Shown piece by piece: positions 42,254 to 50,567 of a stretch of DNA of 64,000 nt. The notes below the pieces were generated by a model that worked only from the letters and a program-made list of their open reading frames with translations, was not told the DNA's origin and ran no database searches. The number at the start of each line of letters is the position of its first letter. The stretch's first letter is position 1. Origin of the DNA: Polaromonas sp. C04 (GTDB lineage Bacteria > Pseudomonadota > Gammaproteobacteria > Burkholderiales > Burkholderiaceae_C); assembly GCF_002002705.1 (NCBI RefSeq), contig NZ_MUNS01000032.1:19662-83661 (forward strand), in the 5' to 3' direction. The translations under genes and the position numbers were made by a program.

Positions 42254-43687
42254 TCAAAAGGCAGCCCACAGGTAAAGGAAGGTCGTGTTGTTGTCGCTGG
42301 CATTGCGGCCATTGCCGTCGTAGTTGGTACGGGCTCCGTTGAAGCGCGTGAAATAGTTGTATTGCAGGCCGACACGAATATTCTGGATCGGCATCCAGAA
42401 GATTTCGGGTGTCCACATCTGGGTGTTGGGAACATTGCTCTCACTGCCGAAATTCGGCGTGCCCGAGGGGTAGGCAAGCGCGTCGGCACTGCCATTCACA
42501 TTGGTATAAGCCAAGCTGGCGCCGTACCTGGCCCGGTAAACATAGCTGCCCTTCAACTTGAATGAATTCAGTGTGGCAGGGCCGGCGTAAAGGTTCTGGG
42601 TATCGTCGTTGATCCGTTCCCGGATATAGCGCATTTGGGCCGTGAAGGTATGGGGATCCAGCAAATACTGGTACTGCGCATCCACGCCGACATCCCTGTA
42701 ATGGGTGCTCGGGCCGAAGACGGGGAAGTTGTTGGCATCGAGCGGGAGGACCTTGGCGTTCATGGCAAAGGCGCCGAGCATGACATTGTGAGCATCCCAC
42801 TCATGCGTATAGGCGAGGCGCACATAGGGGTTGCTGCCGCTCAGGTAGGTGAGCGGGTGATCCGGATCGCCCGTCCTGCTGCCCAGGCTGAGAAACTGCC
42901 AGAAGCTTTTCGCGGTCTGGTAAGAGGTCAACTCGGCGTAAAAGGAGTTGTTCAGGTACACATAGGCGCCGACACCCGCAAGCTGCTGCTGGCTTTCGAG
43001 AAAGGTCGAAACCGGGGCGCCGGGAAAGGCCCCGAGCGTGGTGGCCAGGTATGGGTAGCCCCACGCCGGGGATGTGTTCCACACGTCCTGTACGGTCGGG
43101 TTGTTGTGCACCGTCACGCCCCAAATGAGATCGGTGCTGGTGTTTACCCTGCGGTCGGCATACCGGAGGTCAAAATTATCGGAATGCGCGAAGCCGAGCC
43201 AATTGCCCTGCGCCTCCTGTCTGTCGTGAACGTTGTAGGTGAACTGCGCAAAGCCACCGACATTCTCCGTGACCTTGCCCGCGACAAACACGCTCGCAAA
43301 GTCGGCGATGAATTTCTGGTCTTTCGGGGAGAGGGTGCCGCCGGCGCCATCATCGTTGTTCGCCGTTTTGGTCATGTCGCCAACGATCATGGCGGCCAGC
43401 GGGTTGCCACGAACCCCATTGGTGTAACCGGTCAGCTTGAAGAGCCGCCCGTAAGGCGTGAGTTCAGGAAACTGCCCGCCCGCGTGACAGGCGACGCAGC
43501 TCTGCCCGGTTTGGCGGGCGAAGGACGGAACTGCCTGGGCGGACTGGCTGAACACCAGACACAGCAGGATCGGCCCCAGCAAATGAAGCTTTGAAAGCGC
43601 CCGGAGAAACCCTGCCTTCGTCTTGCTCAAGCCCGTGCATCGTTCGTTGCCTCGATCAAAGGCGTTTCCTGTCAGGTCGCAATGCAT
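42254..43687 (-). CDS. Outer-membrane fused monohaem cytochrome/porin, Cyc2-like
   Basis: A 477-residue protein. A signal peptide ends at about SAQA-52. It is followed by VPSFARQTGQSCVACHAGG (haem motif CVACH, residues 64-68) and ELTPYGRLFKLTGY. The remaining 380 residues are rich in alternating aromatic beta strands and end TTFLYLWAAF, as in an outer-membrane barrel. The block PSFARQTG-CxxCH-GR-FK-GY is the pattern known from Cyc2, the cytochrome-porin of iron oxidisers. The broader family is widespread and not all members oxidise iron. ATG 43687 has GGAGG 7 nt upstream; an internal TTG at codon 20 would give a shorter signal peptide. A perfect FNR-type box lies about 100 nt upstream. Confidence 0.82.
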   Translation of the reverse strand: MHCDLTGNAFDRGNERCTGLSKTKAGFLRALSKLHLLGPILLCLVFSQSAQAVPSFARQTGQSCVACHAGGQFPELTPYGRLFKLTGYTNGVRGNPLAAMIVGDMTKTANNDDGAGGTLSPKDQKFIADFASVFVAGKVTENVGGFAQFTYNVHDRQEAQGNWLGFAHSDNFDLRYADRRVNTSTDLIWGVTVHNNPTVQDVWNTSPAWGYPYLATTLGAFPGAPVSTFLESQQQLAGVGAYVYLNNSFYAELTSYQTAKSFWQFLSLGSRTGDPDHPLTYLSGSNPYVRLAYTHEWDAHNVMLGAFAMNAKVLPLDANNFPVFGPSTHYRDVGVDAQYQYLLDPHTFTAQMRYIRERINDDTQNLYAGPATLNSFKLKGSYVYRARYGASLAYTNVNGSADALAYPSGTPNFGSESNVPNTQMWTPEIFWMPIQNIRVGLQYNYFTRFNGARTNYDGNGRNASDNNTTFLYLWAAF

Positions 43688-43784
43688 GGCATCCCTCCAG
43701 TTCGAATTTATTAGAGTACGTTTCGATACGGTCGCTACAGTAATCTTGTTTCGCGTGCTTGAGCGGGCCGTGTTACAAAAAAGT

Positions 43785-43798
43785 TTGATCCAGATCAA
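43785..43798 (-). promoter_or_regulatory. Perfect FNR/Anr-type box
   Basis: TTGATCCAGATCAA matches TTGATnnnnATCAA exactly. It lies about 100 nt upstream of the Cyc2-like start codon. The position allows class I activation with a weak -10 about 40 nt downstream. It suggests control by oxygen limitation, or by a CRP/FNR-family relative such as Dnr. Confidence 0.7.
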
Positions 43799-43914
43799 GG
43801 CCGAATCAAGTCACGTCAAAGCGCCGGCGAGGGACTGCCATTGGGCAGCCTCCCCCAGTGACCGCCGGGTACCTGCCAAGTGCAGACTACCCCCGCCCGC
43901 ACGATACTCGGCGG

Positions 43915-44168
43915 GAGACCGCGTACCGATTCTTGATCTCCAGGCGGAGCATGATGCCGTGGTCATTCCCGATGTCATGAAGCCGATGCTCGGCGATCGG
44001 ATCACTGTCGAGGTAATCCGGGACGCTGGACATGCAATGGCGCCAGAGCAACCCCGAGCCATGAGCGAGGCGATCGCGGCATCCGCGCATCGCCTGTATT
44101 TGTCTCCTGCCACTACCACAGGCGCCATGGATAGCGACCGCGAAGCGGAGGTCCGGCGGCTTTGCTGA
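43915..44168 (+). pseudogene. C-terminal remnant of an alpha/beta hydrolase
   Basis: The frame reads RVPILDLQAEHDAVV...VEVIRDAGHAMAPEQPRAMSEAIAASAHRLY. This is the end of an alpha/beta hydrolase, with the catalytic Asp (EHD) and His (GHAM) segments. There is no nucleophile elbow (GxSxG) and no upstream hydrolase sequence: the frame upstream runs through the cytochrome promoter region. I read it as a deletion remnant. The tail after HRLY (to the stop at 44168) has no family resemblance. Confidence 0.6.
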
Positions 44169-44281
44169 ATCGGCGATCGAGCACGCAACGCGGCTGTGCA
44201 GGCGAGCTGTGGCTCAGCAAGTCACTCAGGAATCCTTGGGCGCTGGGCTCTCCTATTGCGGCGAGCTGATGACAGTGCCGT

Positions 44282-45076
44282 TCAGAGGCTATCAATTGAT
44301 GTCCGAAGCCGATCCGCCAGGGCAATCAAGGGTTCGCGCAGACGCGCGACGACTTCCACCGCCTCGACGTCGCCCGTGATGCTCATGTTCAACACGTACA
44401 CGGGGCGATCGACAACCACCACGGGCGTGGCCAGTGCCACGACCTGGGGCTGCCACGAAGCCCAGCAGTAGCCCTGCTGGCGTACGCTGTCAATGGCGCA
44501 GGTGATTTCCCGCGCCAGGTCTCGCCAGCCCGAACGCCGCCGCTCGCGAAACTGGTCCATCAAACTGCGCCTCTCTTCTTCAGAGGCAGTCGACAACCAG
44601 GCCCGTCCGAGCGAGGTCAACTCCATCGGCACGCGCTGGCCGGCAACGACGTTACGCCAAGACACCCGCCGGCTGTAGCGCACCGATTCGAGATAGACCA
44701 TTTCGCCCCGGTCCGCTACGGCCAAGCCGACGTTGATCTTGCGCTTCTCCGCTTCGCTTCGCATCAAAGGACCGGCGACCTGCAGGATCGGCGAACCCGA
44801 GCGCATCGCGTGGGCCAGACTCAGCACCGGCGCTGCCAGTCGGTAGGCGCGCTGGCGCCGATCATGCTCGAGCATGCCGCTTTCAACCAGCGTCTGCGCA
44901 AGGCGGCTGACCGTGGCGCGCGCGAGCCCGGTGCGCTCCGCCAGCTCGCCGTTGCCCAGCAGATCGGCACCGGGCTTGAAGGCGCGAAGAATGTCGATGC
45001 CGCGTTCGAGCGAACGGTTTCTGTCTCCGCGCGACGGCCCTTTACCTGGCGTCTGGCGATGCCTGACGGTATCCAT
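44282..45076 (-). CDS. IclR-family transcriptional regulator
   Basis: A 264-residue protein. The N-terminal winged helix is RSLERGIDILRAFKPGADLLGNGELAERTGLARATVSRLAQTLVESGML. The C-terminal effector domain has VADRGEMVYLESVRYSRRVS, the SLGRAWLSTASEEER segment, and ITGDVEAVEVVARL. IclR proteins sense small organic acids. GGAGGAG just upstream supports the ATG at 45076; a start at 45109 would fall inside the operator-like palindrome. It is divergent from the Bug-protein operon, whose expression it very likely controls. Confidence 0.92.
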   Translation of the reverse strand: MDTVRHRQTPGKGPSRGDRNRSLERGIDILRAFKPGADLLGNGELAERTGLARATVSRLAQTLVESGMLEHDRRQRAYRLAAPVLSLAHAMRSGSPILQVAGPLMRSEAEKRKINVGLAVADRGEMVYLESVRYSRRVSWRNVVAGQRVPMELTSLGRAWLSTASEEERRSLMDQFRERRRSGWRDLAREITCAIDSVRQQGYCWASWQPQVVALATPVVVVDRPVYVLNMSITGDVEAVEVVARLREPLIALADRLRTSIDSL

Positions 45077-45101
45077 CACTCTCCTCCACCACCTTCGATT
45101 G

Positions 45102-45120
45102 ATTTCCACCTCTTGGAAAT
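45102..45120. promoter_or_regulatory. Perfect 7-5-7 palindrome, probable IclR operator
   Basis: ATTTCCA-CCTCT-TGGAAAT. It lies 26-44 bp upstream of the IclR start codon in the divergent region shared with the Bug-protein operon. TTCCA/TGGAA half-sites fit known IclR-group operators. Confidence 0.65.
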
Positions 45121-45234
45121 TGATGAGTGCTATTCATGAGTATGCACCCTAAACTTGCGGCTGCGATGGCAAGGGGACGGCTCCTCTGTCCTTTCGCAAA
45201 AAGATCACCCTTCGCATCACAGCAGGAGAGAACC

Positions 45235-46212
45235 ATGCACACCGCCTTTCATTCCACGATTGCCCGACTGGGCGCCCTGATCGCCACGACTGTATTGGCA
45301 GCGACAACAGCCCTCGCGGCGTTTCCCGACAGGCCCATCCATCTGATTGTGCCGTTCTCACCGGGCGGTGGCACGGATTCGATCGCTCGTTCGGTCGGCG
45401 TTGGCATGTCGCAGGCACTCGGCCAGTCAGTCATCATCGACAACAAGCCGGGGGCCGGCACGATCATCGGCGACGACTACGTCGCAAAGAGCCAGCCCGA
45501 TGGTTACACGCTCGTGGTGGCCACCTTTGCGCACGCGGTGAATCCGAGCCTGATGCCCAGGCTACCCTTCGATACGGACAAGGCGTTCGCGCCCGTGATC
45601 CTGTTGGCTCGCGGCCCGAACCTGCTGGTGGTGCGCGCGGACAGTCCGTACAAGTCGGTGAAGGACGTGCTGGCTGCGGACCGGGCGAAGCCGGGCGAGC
45701 TGACTTTTGCCTCGCAAGGCAACGGGACCTCTGCCCATCTCGCCGGCGAGATGTTCGACAACCTCGCGAAGGTGAAGATGGCCCATATCCCGTACAAGGG
45801 CGCGGGCCCGGCGATGACGGATCTTCTGGGCGGGCGGGTGGACATGATGTTTGCCACCGCGGCGGCGGCCAGGCCTTTCGTCACGAGCGGCAAGCTGCGC
45901 GTTCTTGCCGTGACGAGCCCGCAGCGCTCCGCGGCAATGAAGGACGTGCCAACCGTGGCCGAGACGGTCCCGGGTTATTCGGTCGAGAGCTGGTACGGCC
46001 TGTTCGCGGCCGCAGGCACACCGGCAGGGGTCATCGAGAAGCTCAATGCAGCGGCAAAGAAGGGCACGGAGCGCCCGGAGTTTCGCAAACAGATGGAGCT
46101 GGAAGGCCTGACCGTCAGCGCGGGCTCGCCCGCAGAGCTTGACACCTTTGTCCGTGCCGAAGAGGTGCGATGGGGCAAGGTCGTGAAGGAAAACAAACTG
46201 AAGATCGACTGA
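45235..46212 (+). CDS. Bug-family (tripartite tricarboxylate transporter) solute-binding protein
   Basis: A 325-residue periplasmic protein. It has a signal peptide (ALIATTVLAATTALA-AFPDRPI) and the classic Bug signature FPDRPIHLIVPFSPGGGTDSIAR, then SVIIDNKPGAGTIIGDDYVAK and PDGYTL. Bug proteins bind carboxylates and related solutes. No TctA/TctB membrane genes are in the window, so it may use a transporter elsewhere or act as a sensor. It heads a five-gene catabolic operon whose enzymes handle a CoA thioester, suggesting an organic acid ligand. AGGAG lies about 8 nt upstream of the ATG. Confidence 0.92.
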   Translation: MHTAFHSTIARLGALIATTVLAATTALAAFPDRPIHLIVPFSPGGGTDSIARSVGVGMSQALGQSVIIDNKPGAGTIIGDDYVAKSQPDGYTLVVATFAHAVNPSLMPRLPFDTDKAFAPVILLARGPNLLVVRADSPYKSVKDVLAADRAKPGELTFASQGNGTSAHLAGEMFDNLAKVKMAHIPYKGAGPAMTDLLGGRVDMMFATAAAARPFVTSGKLRVLAVTSPQRSAAMKDVPTVAETVPGYSVESWYGLFAAAGTPAGVIEKLNAAAKKGTERPEFRKQMELEGLTVSAGSPAELDTFVRAEEVRWGKVVKENKLKID

Positions 46213-46236
46213 CCCGAATCCACACGAGCAAACACC

Positions 46237-47028
46237 ATGAGCACTTCCCTGATTGAGCTGCAGACCGAGGCCGGCATTGCCACTCTGACTTTCAACCGCC
46301 CGGACAAGCGCAACGCCATGAACGACGACATGCGCACCGAGTTCATCCACGCGCTGGAACGCGTCGCCGCCAACACGGCCATCCGCGCCCTGGTACTCAC
46401 CGGCGCCGGCAAGGGCTTCTGTGCCGGCGGTGACATTTCCGGTATGGAGCGCCGCATGAAGGCGCCTGCGGGTGAAGTCGGTTTCAATGGCTGGCACCGC
46501 CAGCAGCGCGTGCACTACACGCAGTCGTTGCTGCACACGATGCCCAAGCCCGTCATTGCGGCCGTGAATGGTGCCGCTTCGGGCCTTGGCGCGGACACCG
46601 CACTCGCCTGTGACTTCATCATTGCCAGTGAATGGGCCAACTTCAGCTGGTCCTACATCCACCGCGGGATCATTCCGGACGGCGGCGGCATGTACTTCCT
46701 GCCGCGTCGTGTGGGCCTGCCCAAGGCCAAGGAACTGATCTTCACCGGCCGCAAGCTCGATGCCGATGAGGCGTTGGCCCTGGGCATCGTCGACCGAAAG
46801 ACCTCCGCCGATACGCTGGTGACCGACGCCCAGGCGTGGGCCACTGAGTTGAGCCGGGGCTCCGCCACAGCCTTGGCGCTAAGCAAGACCATTCTGAACC
46901 AGAGCTTTGAGCTGTCGGCGCAGCAAATCTTCGCCCAGGGCAGCCAGGCGCAGGGCATTTGCTACACGAGCACCGAGCACCGCGAATCGGTCATGGCCTT
47001 TCTGGCGAAGTCCACGGCAAAGGAATGA
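46237..47028 (+). CDS. Enoyl-CoA hydratase/isomerase family protein
   Basis: A 263-residue crotonase-fold enzyme. It has FNRPDKRNAMNDDMRTEF and the oxyanion-hole block GAGKGFCAGGDISGM, then AAVNGAASGLGADTALACDFIIAS. The second region YIHRGIIPDGGGMYFLPRRVGLPKAKEL carries one catalytic acid position as Asp (PDGG), rather than the Glu of classical hydratases, so isomerase or other crotonase chemistry is possible. It is 24 bp after the Bug gene and its stop lies 5 bp before the next start. Confidence 0.9.
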   Translation: MSTSLIELQTEAGIATLTFNRPDKRNAMNDDMRTEFIHALERVAANTAIRALVLTGAGKGFCAGGDISGMERRMKAPAGEVGFNGWHRQQRVHYTQSLLHTMPKPVIAAVNGAASGLGADTALACDFIIASEWANFSWSYIHRGIIPDGGGMYFLPRRVGLPKAKELIFTGRKLDADEALALGIVDRKTSADTLVTDAQAWATELSRGSATALALSKTILNQSFELSAQQIFAQGSQAQGICYTSTEHRESVMAFLAKSTAKE

Positions 47029-47033
47029 CTGGC

Positions 47034-49121
47034 ATGGACGCGATCGCCAGACTCCTGAAGCCCCGCAGCGTTGCCATCATCGGCGCCTCGGCCGATGCTT
47101 CCAAGACCGCTGGTCGACCGGTGTCTTACCTGATCAAGCATGGCTTTGCCGGCGACATCTATCCTGTGAACCCGAAGGTCAACCGTATCGGTGAGTTGCC
47201 CTGCTACCCGGACATCGCGTCGCTGCCGGCAGTGCCCGATGTCGGCATCGTGCTGCTCGGCGCCGAGCGTGCCCACCTCGCCGTGCGCGACCTGGCGGCG
47301 CGCGGCACCGCAGCAGCCATCGTGCTGGCCAGTGGCTACACCGAGACCGGAGAGGAAGGCGCACGACGCCAGAAGCAGTTGCTCGAGGCCGCCGGCGCGA
47401 TGCGCCTTCTCGGCCCGAACACCATCGGCCTGGTCAATCTCACCGACAACATCGTGCTGTCGGCAACCGGCGCACTGGAGATGGACCATTTTCCGATCGG
47501 CTCGATCGGTGTCGTCTCGCAAAGTGGCGGCATCCTCGGTTCGCTGCTGTCGCGCGCCGCAGCGCGCGGCATCGGCCTGTCCAAGCTGATCTCGACCAGC
47601 AACGAGGTCGACCTTGAACTGGCCGACTTCATCGACCAACTGGCCGACGACGAGGCCACGAAGGTGATCGCGCTCTATGTCGAGACCGTGCGCAATCCGG
47701 AGAAGTTCCGCGCCGCGGCGCTGAAGGCCGCTCGTGCCGGCAAGCCGGTCGTCGCGTTCAAGATTGGCCGCTCGGAAGCCGGTGCCAAGGCCGCCGTGTC
47801 GCACACCGGCGCACTGGCCGGAGCCGACCGCATGTACGACGCGCTGTTCCGGCAGACCGGCGTGATCCGGGCGCAGGCCTTCGGCGACCTGCTCGATATC
47901 CCGATCGCGTTGTCGACCGGCCGCGTGCTGCGCGGCAACCGCGTCGCCATCCTCACGTCCACGGGGGGCGCCGGCACCCTGGTGTCCGACAGCCTCGGCG
48001 TCTGCGGCTTCGACACGCCCGCGCCCGATCCGGAGACGGCGGCCGCGCTGCGCGCGCTGCAGACCGGCGACCACGCTGCGCTCGACCGCAACCCGATCGA
48101 CGTCACGCTGGCGGGTCTGCAGCCCGACCTGCTGCGCGGCGCGATCAAGACCTTGTTGGCCAGCCCGAGCTACGACGCCCTGACCATCATCGTCGGCTCG
48201 TCGAGCCTGGCCATGCCTGAGCTGATGGCCGGCGCAATTCAAGACTGCCTGCCTCTGTCGGACAAACCGGTGATCGCCTATGTCAGCCCGCACGCGCCGG
48301 AGATCGGCGCCTTGTTGACGCAACGGGGTGTGCCCGCCTTCGCCGTGGCCGAGAGTTGCACCGTGGCCCTGGCCGGCATGCTGCAGGCGAGCCGGTGGAA
48401 GGCGCCCGCCGAGCCGACAGTGCCGGCCGCACAGGTTGCGGTAGACGATTTCCCCGCGGGCTCTCTGGACGAGGCCCAGGCCAAGCAGCTCTTCGCGCGC
48501 TTCGGCGTGCCCTGCGCACGCGAGGTCATCGTCAAAACGCCGGCCGAGGCCGAGCGGGCTGCCCGGGATCTCGGCGGCAGGGTTGTATTGAAGATCCTGT
48601 CGGGCGGGATCACGCACAAGAGCGATGTCGGCGGCGTGGCTGTCAACTTGCGGCCCGAGCAGGTGGGAGCGCGCCTGACCGCGATGGCCGCGGAAGTCGA
48701 AACCAGGGCCGGTGTGCGGCCACAGCGCTTCCTGATCCAGGAAATGGTGGCTGGCGGCACGGAACTCATCCTGGGCATGCACCGCGATCCGCTGGGCACG
48801 GCCATCCTGTTGGGCATGGGCGGCGTCACGGCCGAGTTGTTCAAGGACACAACGATGCGCCTGCTGCCCCCGCAAGGCGGATTGAGCCGAGGCGATGCGC
48901 TGGACATGGCCAAAGAACTGAGAACCTGGCCACTGCTCGACGGCTTCCGTGGCCGCCCCAAGGCGGACGTGGACGCGCTGGTAACCGCGATCGTGGCCTT
49001 CTCGCAGATGGCAGCACAACTGGGGGATCGTCTCGTCGAAGCCGAGATCAACCCGGTGTTCGTGCTGCCGGCCGGCCAGGGGGTTCGCGCCGCCGACGGC
49101 GTTGTCGTTCTCGGCCGCTGA
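47034..49121 (+). CDS. NDP-forming acyl-CoA synthetase (fused alpha/beta subunits)
   Basis: A 695-residue protein. It has an N-terminal CoA-binding Rossmann domain (KPRSVAIIGASADASKTAGRPVSYLIKHGFAGDIYPVNPK), succinyl-CoA-ligase-like domains with GVVSQSGGILGSLL and SHTGALAGADR (the phospho-His region), and a C-terminal ATP-grasp domain (LDEAQAKQLFARFGVPCAREVIVKTPAEAE, with VVLKILSGGITHKSDVGGV). It makes acyl-CoA from acid, CoA and NTP via a phospho-His intermediate. I chose ATG 47034 since AAGGA is 9 nt upstream; an ATG at 47025 overlaps the previous stop but lacks spacing for a ribosome site. Confidence 0.92.
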   Translation: MDAIARLLKPRSVAIIGASADASKTAGRPVSYLIKHGFAGDIYPVNPKVNRIGELPCYPDIASLPAVPDVGIVLLGAERAHLAVRDLAARGTAAAIVLASGYTETGEEGARRQKQLLEAAGAMRLLGPNTIGLVNLTDNIVLSATGALEMDHFPIGSIGVVSQSGGILGSLLSRAAARGIGLSKLISTSNEVDLELADFIDQLADDEATKVIALYVETVRNPEKFRAAALKAARAGKPVVAFKIGRSEAGAKAAVSHTGALAGADRMYDALFRQTGVIRAQAFGDLLDIPIALSTGRVLRGNRVAILTSTGGAGTLVSDSLGVCGFDTPAPDPETAAALRALQTGDHAALDRNPIDVTLAGLQPDLLRGAIKTLLASPSYDALTIIVGSSSLAMPELMAGAIQDCLPLSDKPVIAYVSPHAPEIGALLTQRGVPAFAVAESCTVALAGMLQASRWKAPAEPTVPAAQVAVDDFPAGSLDEAQAKQLFARFGVPCAREVIVKTPAEAERAARDLGGRVVLKILSGGITHKSDVGGVAVNLRPEQVGARLTAMAAEVETRAGVRPQRFLIQEMVAGGTELILGMHRDPLGTAILLGMGGVTAELFKDTTMRLLPPQGGLSRGDALDMAKELRTWPLLDGFRGRPKADVDALVTAIVAFSQMAAQLGDRLVEAEINPVFVLPAGQGVRAADGVVVLGR

Positions 49122-49173
49122 ACAACGATTTGCGGCTCGCATGGCTGGACGAAACAAGTTCGAAGGATCCGAG

Positions 49174-50499
49174 ATGCACACCACCCAAATCTTCTCTCGA
49201 TACGCGGCCGAATTTCGCCAGCGGCCGCTGCCCGGTGAGGTGCTGCATCACGCAAAACGCGCGGTGATCGACTGGTACGCCTCGTTGTTTCCGGGTCTGG
49301 CCACCGCACCCGTCAAATTGCTGGAGGAAACCTTGGCCGAGGATCTCGACCGCGGCAACGCCCGTCTTGCATCGGGTCGCCCTGCGACCGCGCGCGCCGC
49401 GGCGCTGCTGAACGGCACCGCCGCGCATGCGGCCGAAATTGACGACAGCTATCGCGATGCGATGTACCACCCGGGCGCTGCGACCATTGCCGCCGCGCTC
49501 GCGGCTGGCCATGAACGGAACGCTACAGGCTTGCAGTTCCTGCGCGGAGTCGTGCTGGGCTACGAGGTGTCCACCCGCATTGGCATAGTGCTGGGCCGGC
49601 CGCACTACAAGTTCTGGCACAGCACGGGCACGGTGGGCACCTTCGGCGCCGCCGCTGCGGCCGCCGGACTGCTTGAATTGGACGAATCCGCGTTTGCCCA
49701 TGCGCTGGCCACCGCCGCGACGTTCGCCGCCGGGTTGCAGCAAGCCTTTCGGATGGACTCGATGTCCAAGCCGCTGCATGCCGGGCGTGCCGCGGAGGCG
49801 GGCCTGCTGGCGGCACAACTCGCCCGACGCGGCCTCACGGGCTCGCTCGACGTACTCGACGGAGAAGCCGGTCTGGGCCAGGCGATGAGTACCGGACCGG
49901 ATTGGAGCCAGGTCGGCGCGACCCTGGGCAGCGACTTCCACATCACTCGGCTGACTTTCAAAAATCATATCGGCTGCGGCCACACCTTCGCGGCGATCGA
50001 CGGCGCGCTCGAACTGCAGCGCCTCTATGGTCTGCAAGCCAGCGAAATCGAACGCGTGCACATCGCCACCTACAAGCCGGCGTTGGACATCGCTTGCTAC
50101 GAGCGGCCGACCACGGCCAACGAAGCCCGGTTCAGCCTGACCTACGTGGTGGCCTCGGCGCTGGTCCACGGCAGTGTGCGCCTGGCTGCCTACGAACCGG
50201 CCCGCCTGGACGACCCGGTCACGCGGGCCTTGATGGAGCGCATCAGCGTCTCGGTGGATCCCGAAATCGACGCGGCTTTCCCCGGACAGCGCGCTGCCCG
50301 CGTCGACATTGAAACCCGCGACGGCAGGCGGCTCACCCACCTGCAACCCAACCGCAAGGGCGACCCTGAGCAGCCACTGTCCGACCTCGAGCTGGAGGAC
50401 AAGCTGATCGAGCTTGCCTCGCCGGTGATCGGTATCGACAAAGCCCGCGCGCTGCTCGCCCGCCTCTGGATCCTGGACACCAGCGAGAGCCTCCCATGA
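49174..50499 (+). CDS. MmgE/PrpD family protein
   Basis: A 441-residue protein of the MmgE/PrpD (2-methylcitrate dehydratase-like) fold. It has HAKRAVIDWYASLFPGL, LLNGTAAHAAEIDDSY, HPGAATIAAALAAGH and MSKPLHAGRAAEAGLLAAQLARRGLTG. Other members are cis-aconitate decarboxylase and iminodisuccinate epimerase. The conserved Asp/His set (AEIDD, KNHIGCGHTFAAID) is present. It would handle a di- or tricarboxylate-type intermediate in this operon. There is a 52-bp gap from the CoA ligase, with AAGGAT before the chosen ATG. Confidence 0.9.
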   Translation: MHTTQIFSRYAAEFRQRPLPGEVLHHAKRAVIDWYASLFPGLATAPVKLLEETLAEDLDRGNARLASGRPATARAAALLNGTAAHAAEIDDSYRDAMYHPGAATIAAALAAGHERNATGLQFLRGVVLGYEVSTRIGIVLGRPHYKFWHSTGTVGTFGAAAAAAGLLELDESAFAHALATAATFAAGLQQAFRMDSMSKPLHAGRAAEAGLLAAQLARRGLTGSLDVLDGEAGLGQAMSTGPDWSQVGATLGSDFHITRLTFKNHIGCGHTFAAIDGALELQRLYGLQASEIERVHIATYKPALDIACYERPTTANEARFSLTYVVASALVHGSVRLAAYEPARLDDPVTRALMERISVSVDPEIDAAFPGQRAARVDIETRDGRRLTHLQPNRKGDPEQPLSDLELEDKLIELASPVIGIDKARALLARLWILDTSESLP

Positions 50500-50567
50500 C
50501 CCGGCTCGCCCGCAGCTGCCGGCCAGGGCACCGCCGCGACCGTCGATAAGGTTTGAAGGAGAAATGT

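Noticed and set aside
46962..49184. 740-codon open frame on the minus strand opposite the CoA-ligase gene
   Set aside because: It is an antisense shadow without family motifs; the plus strand encodes a clear NDP-forming acyl-CoA synthetase.
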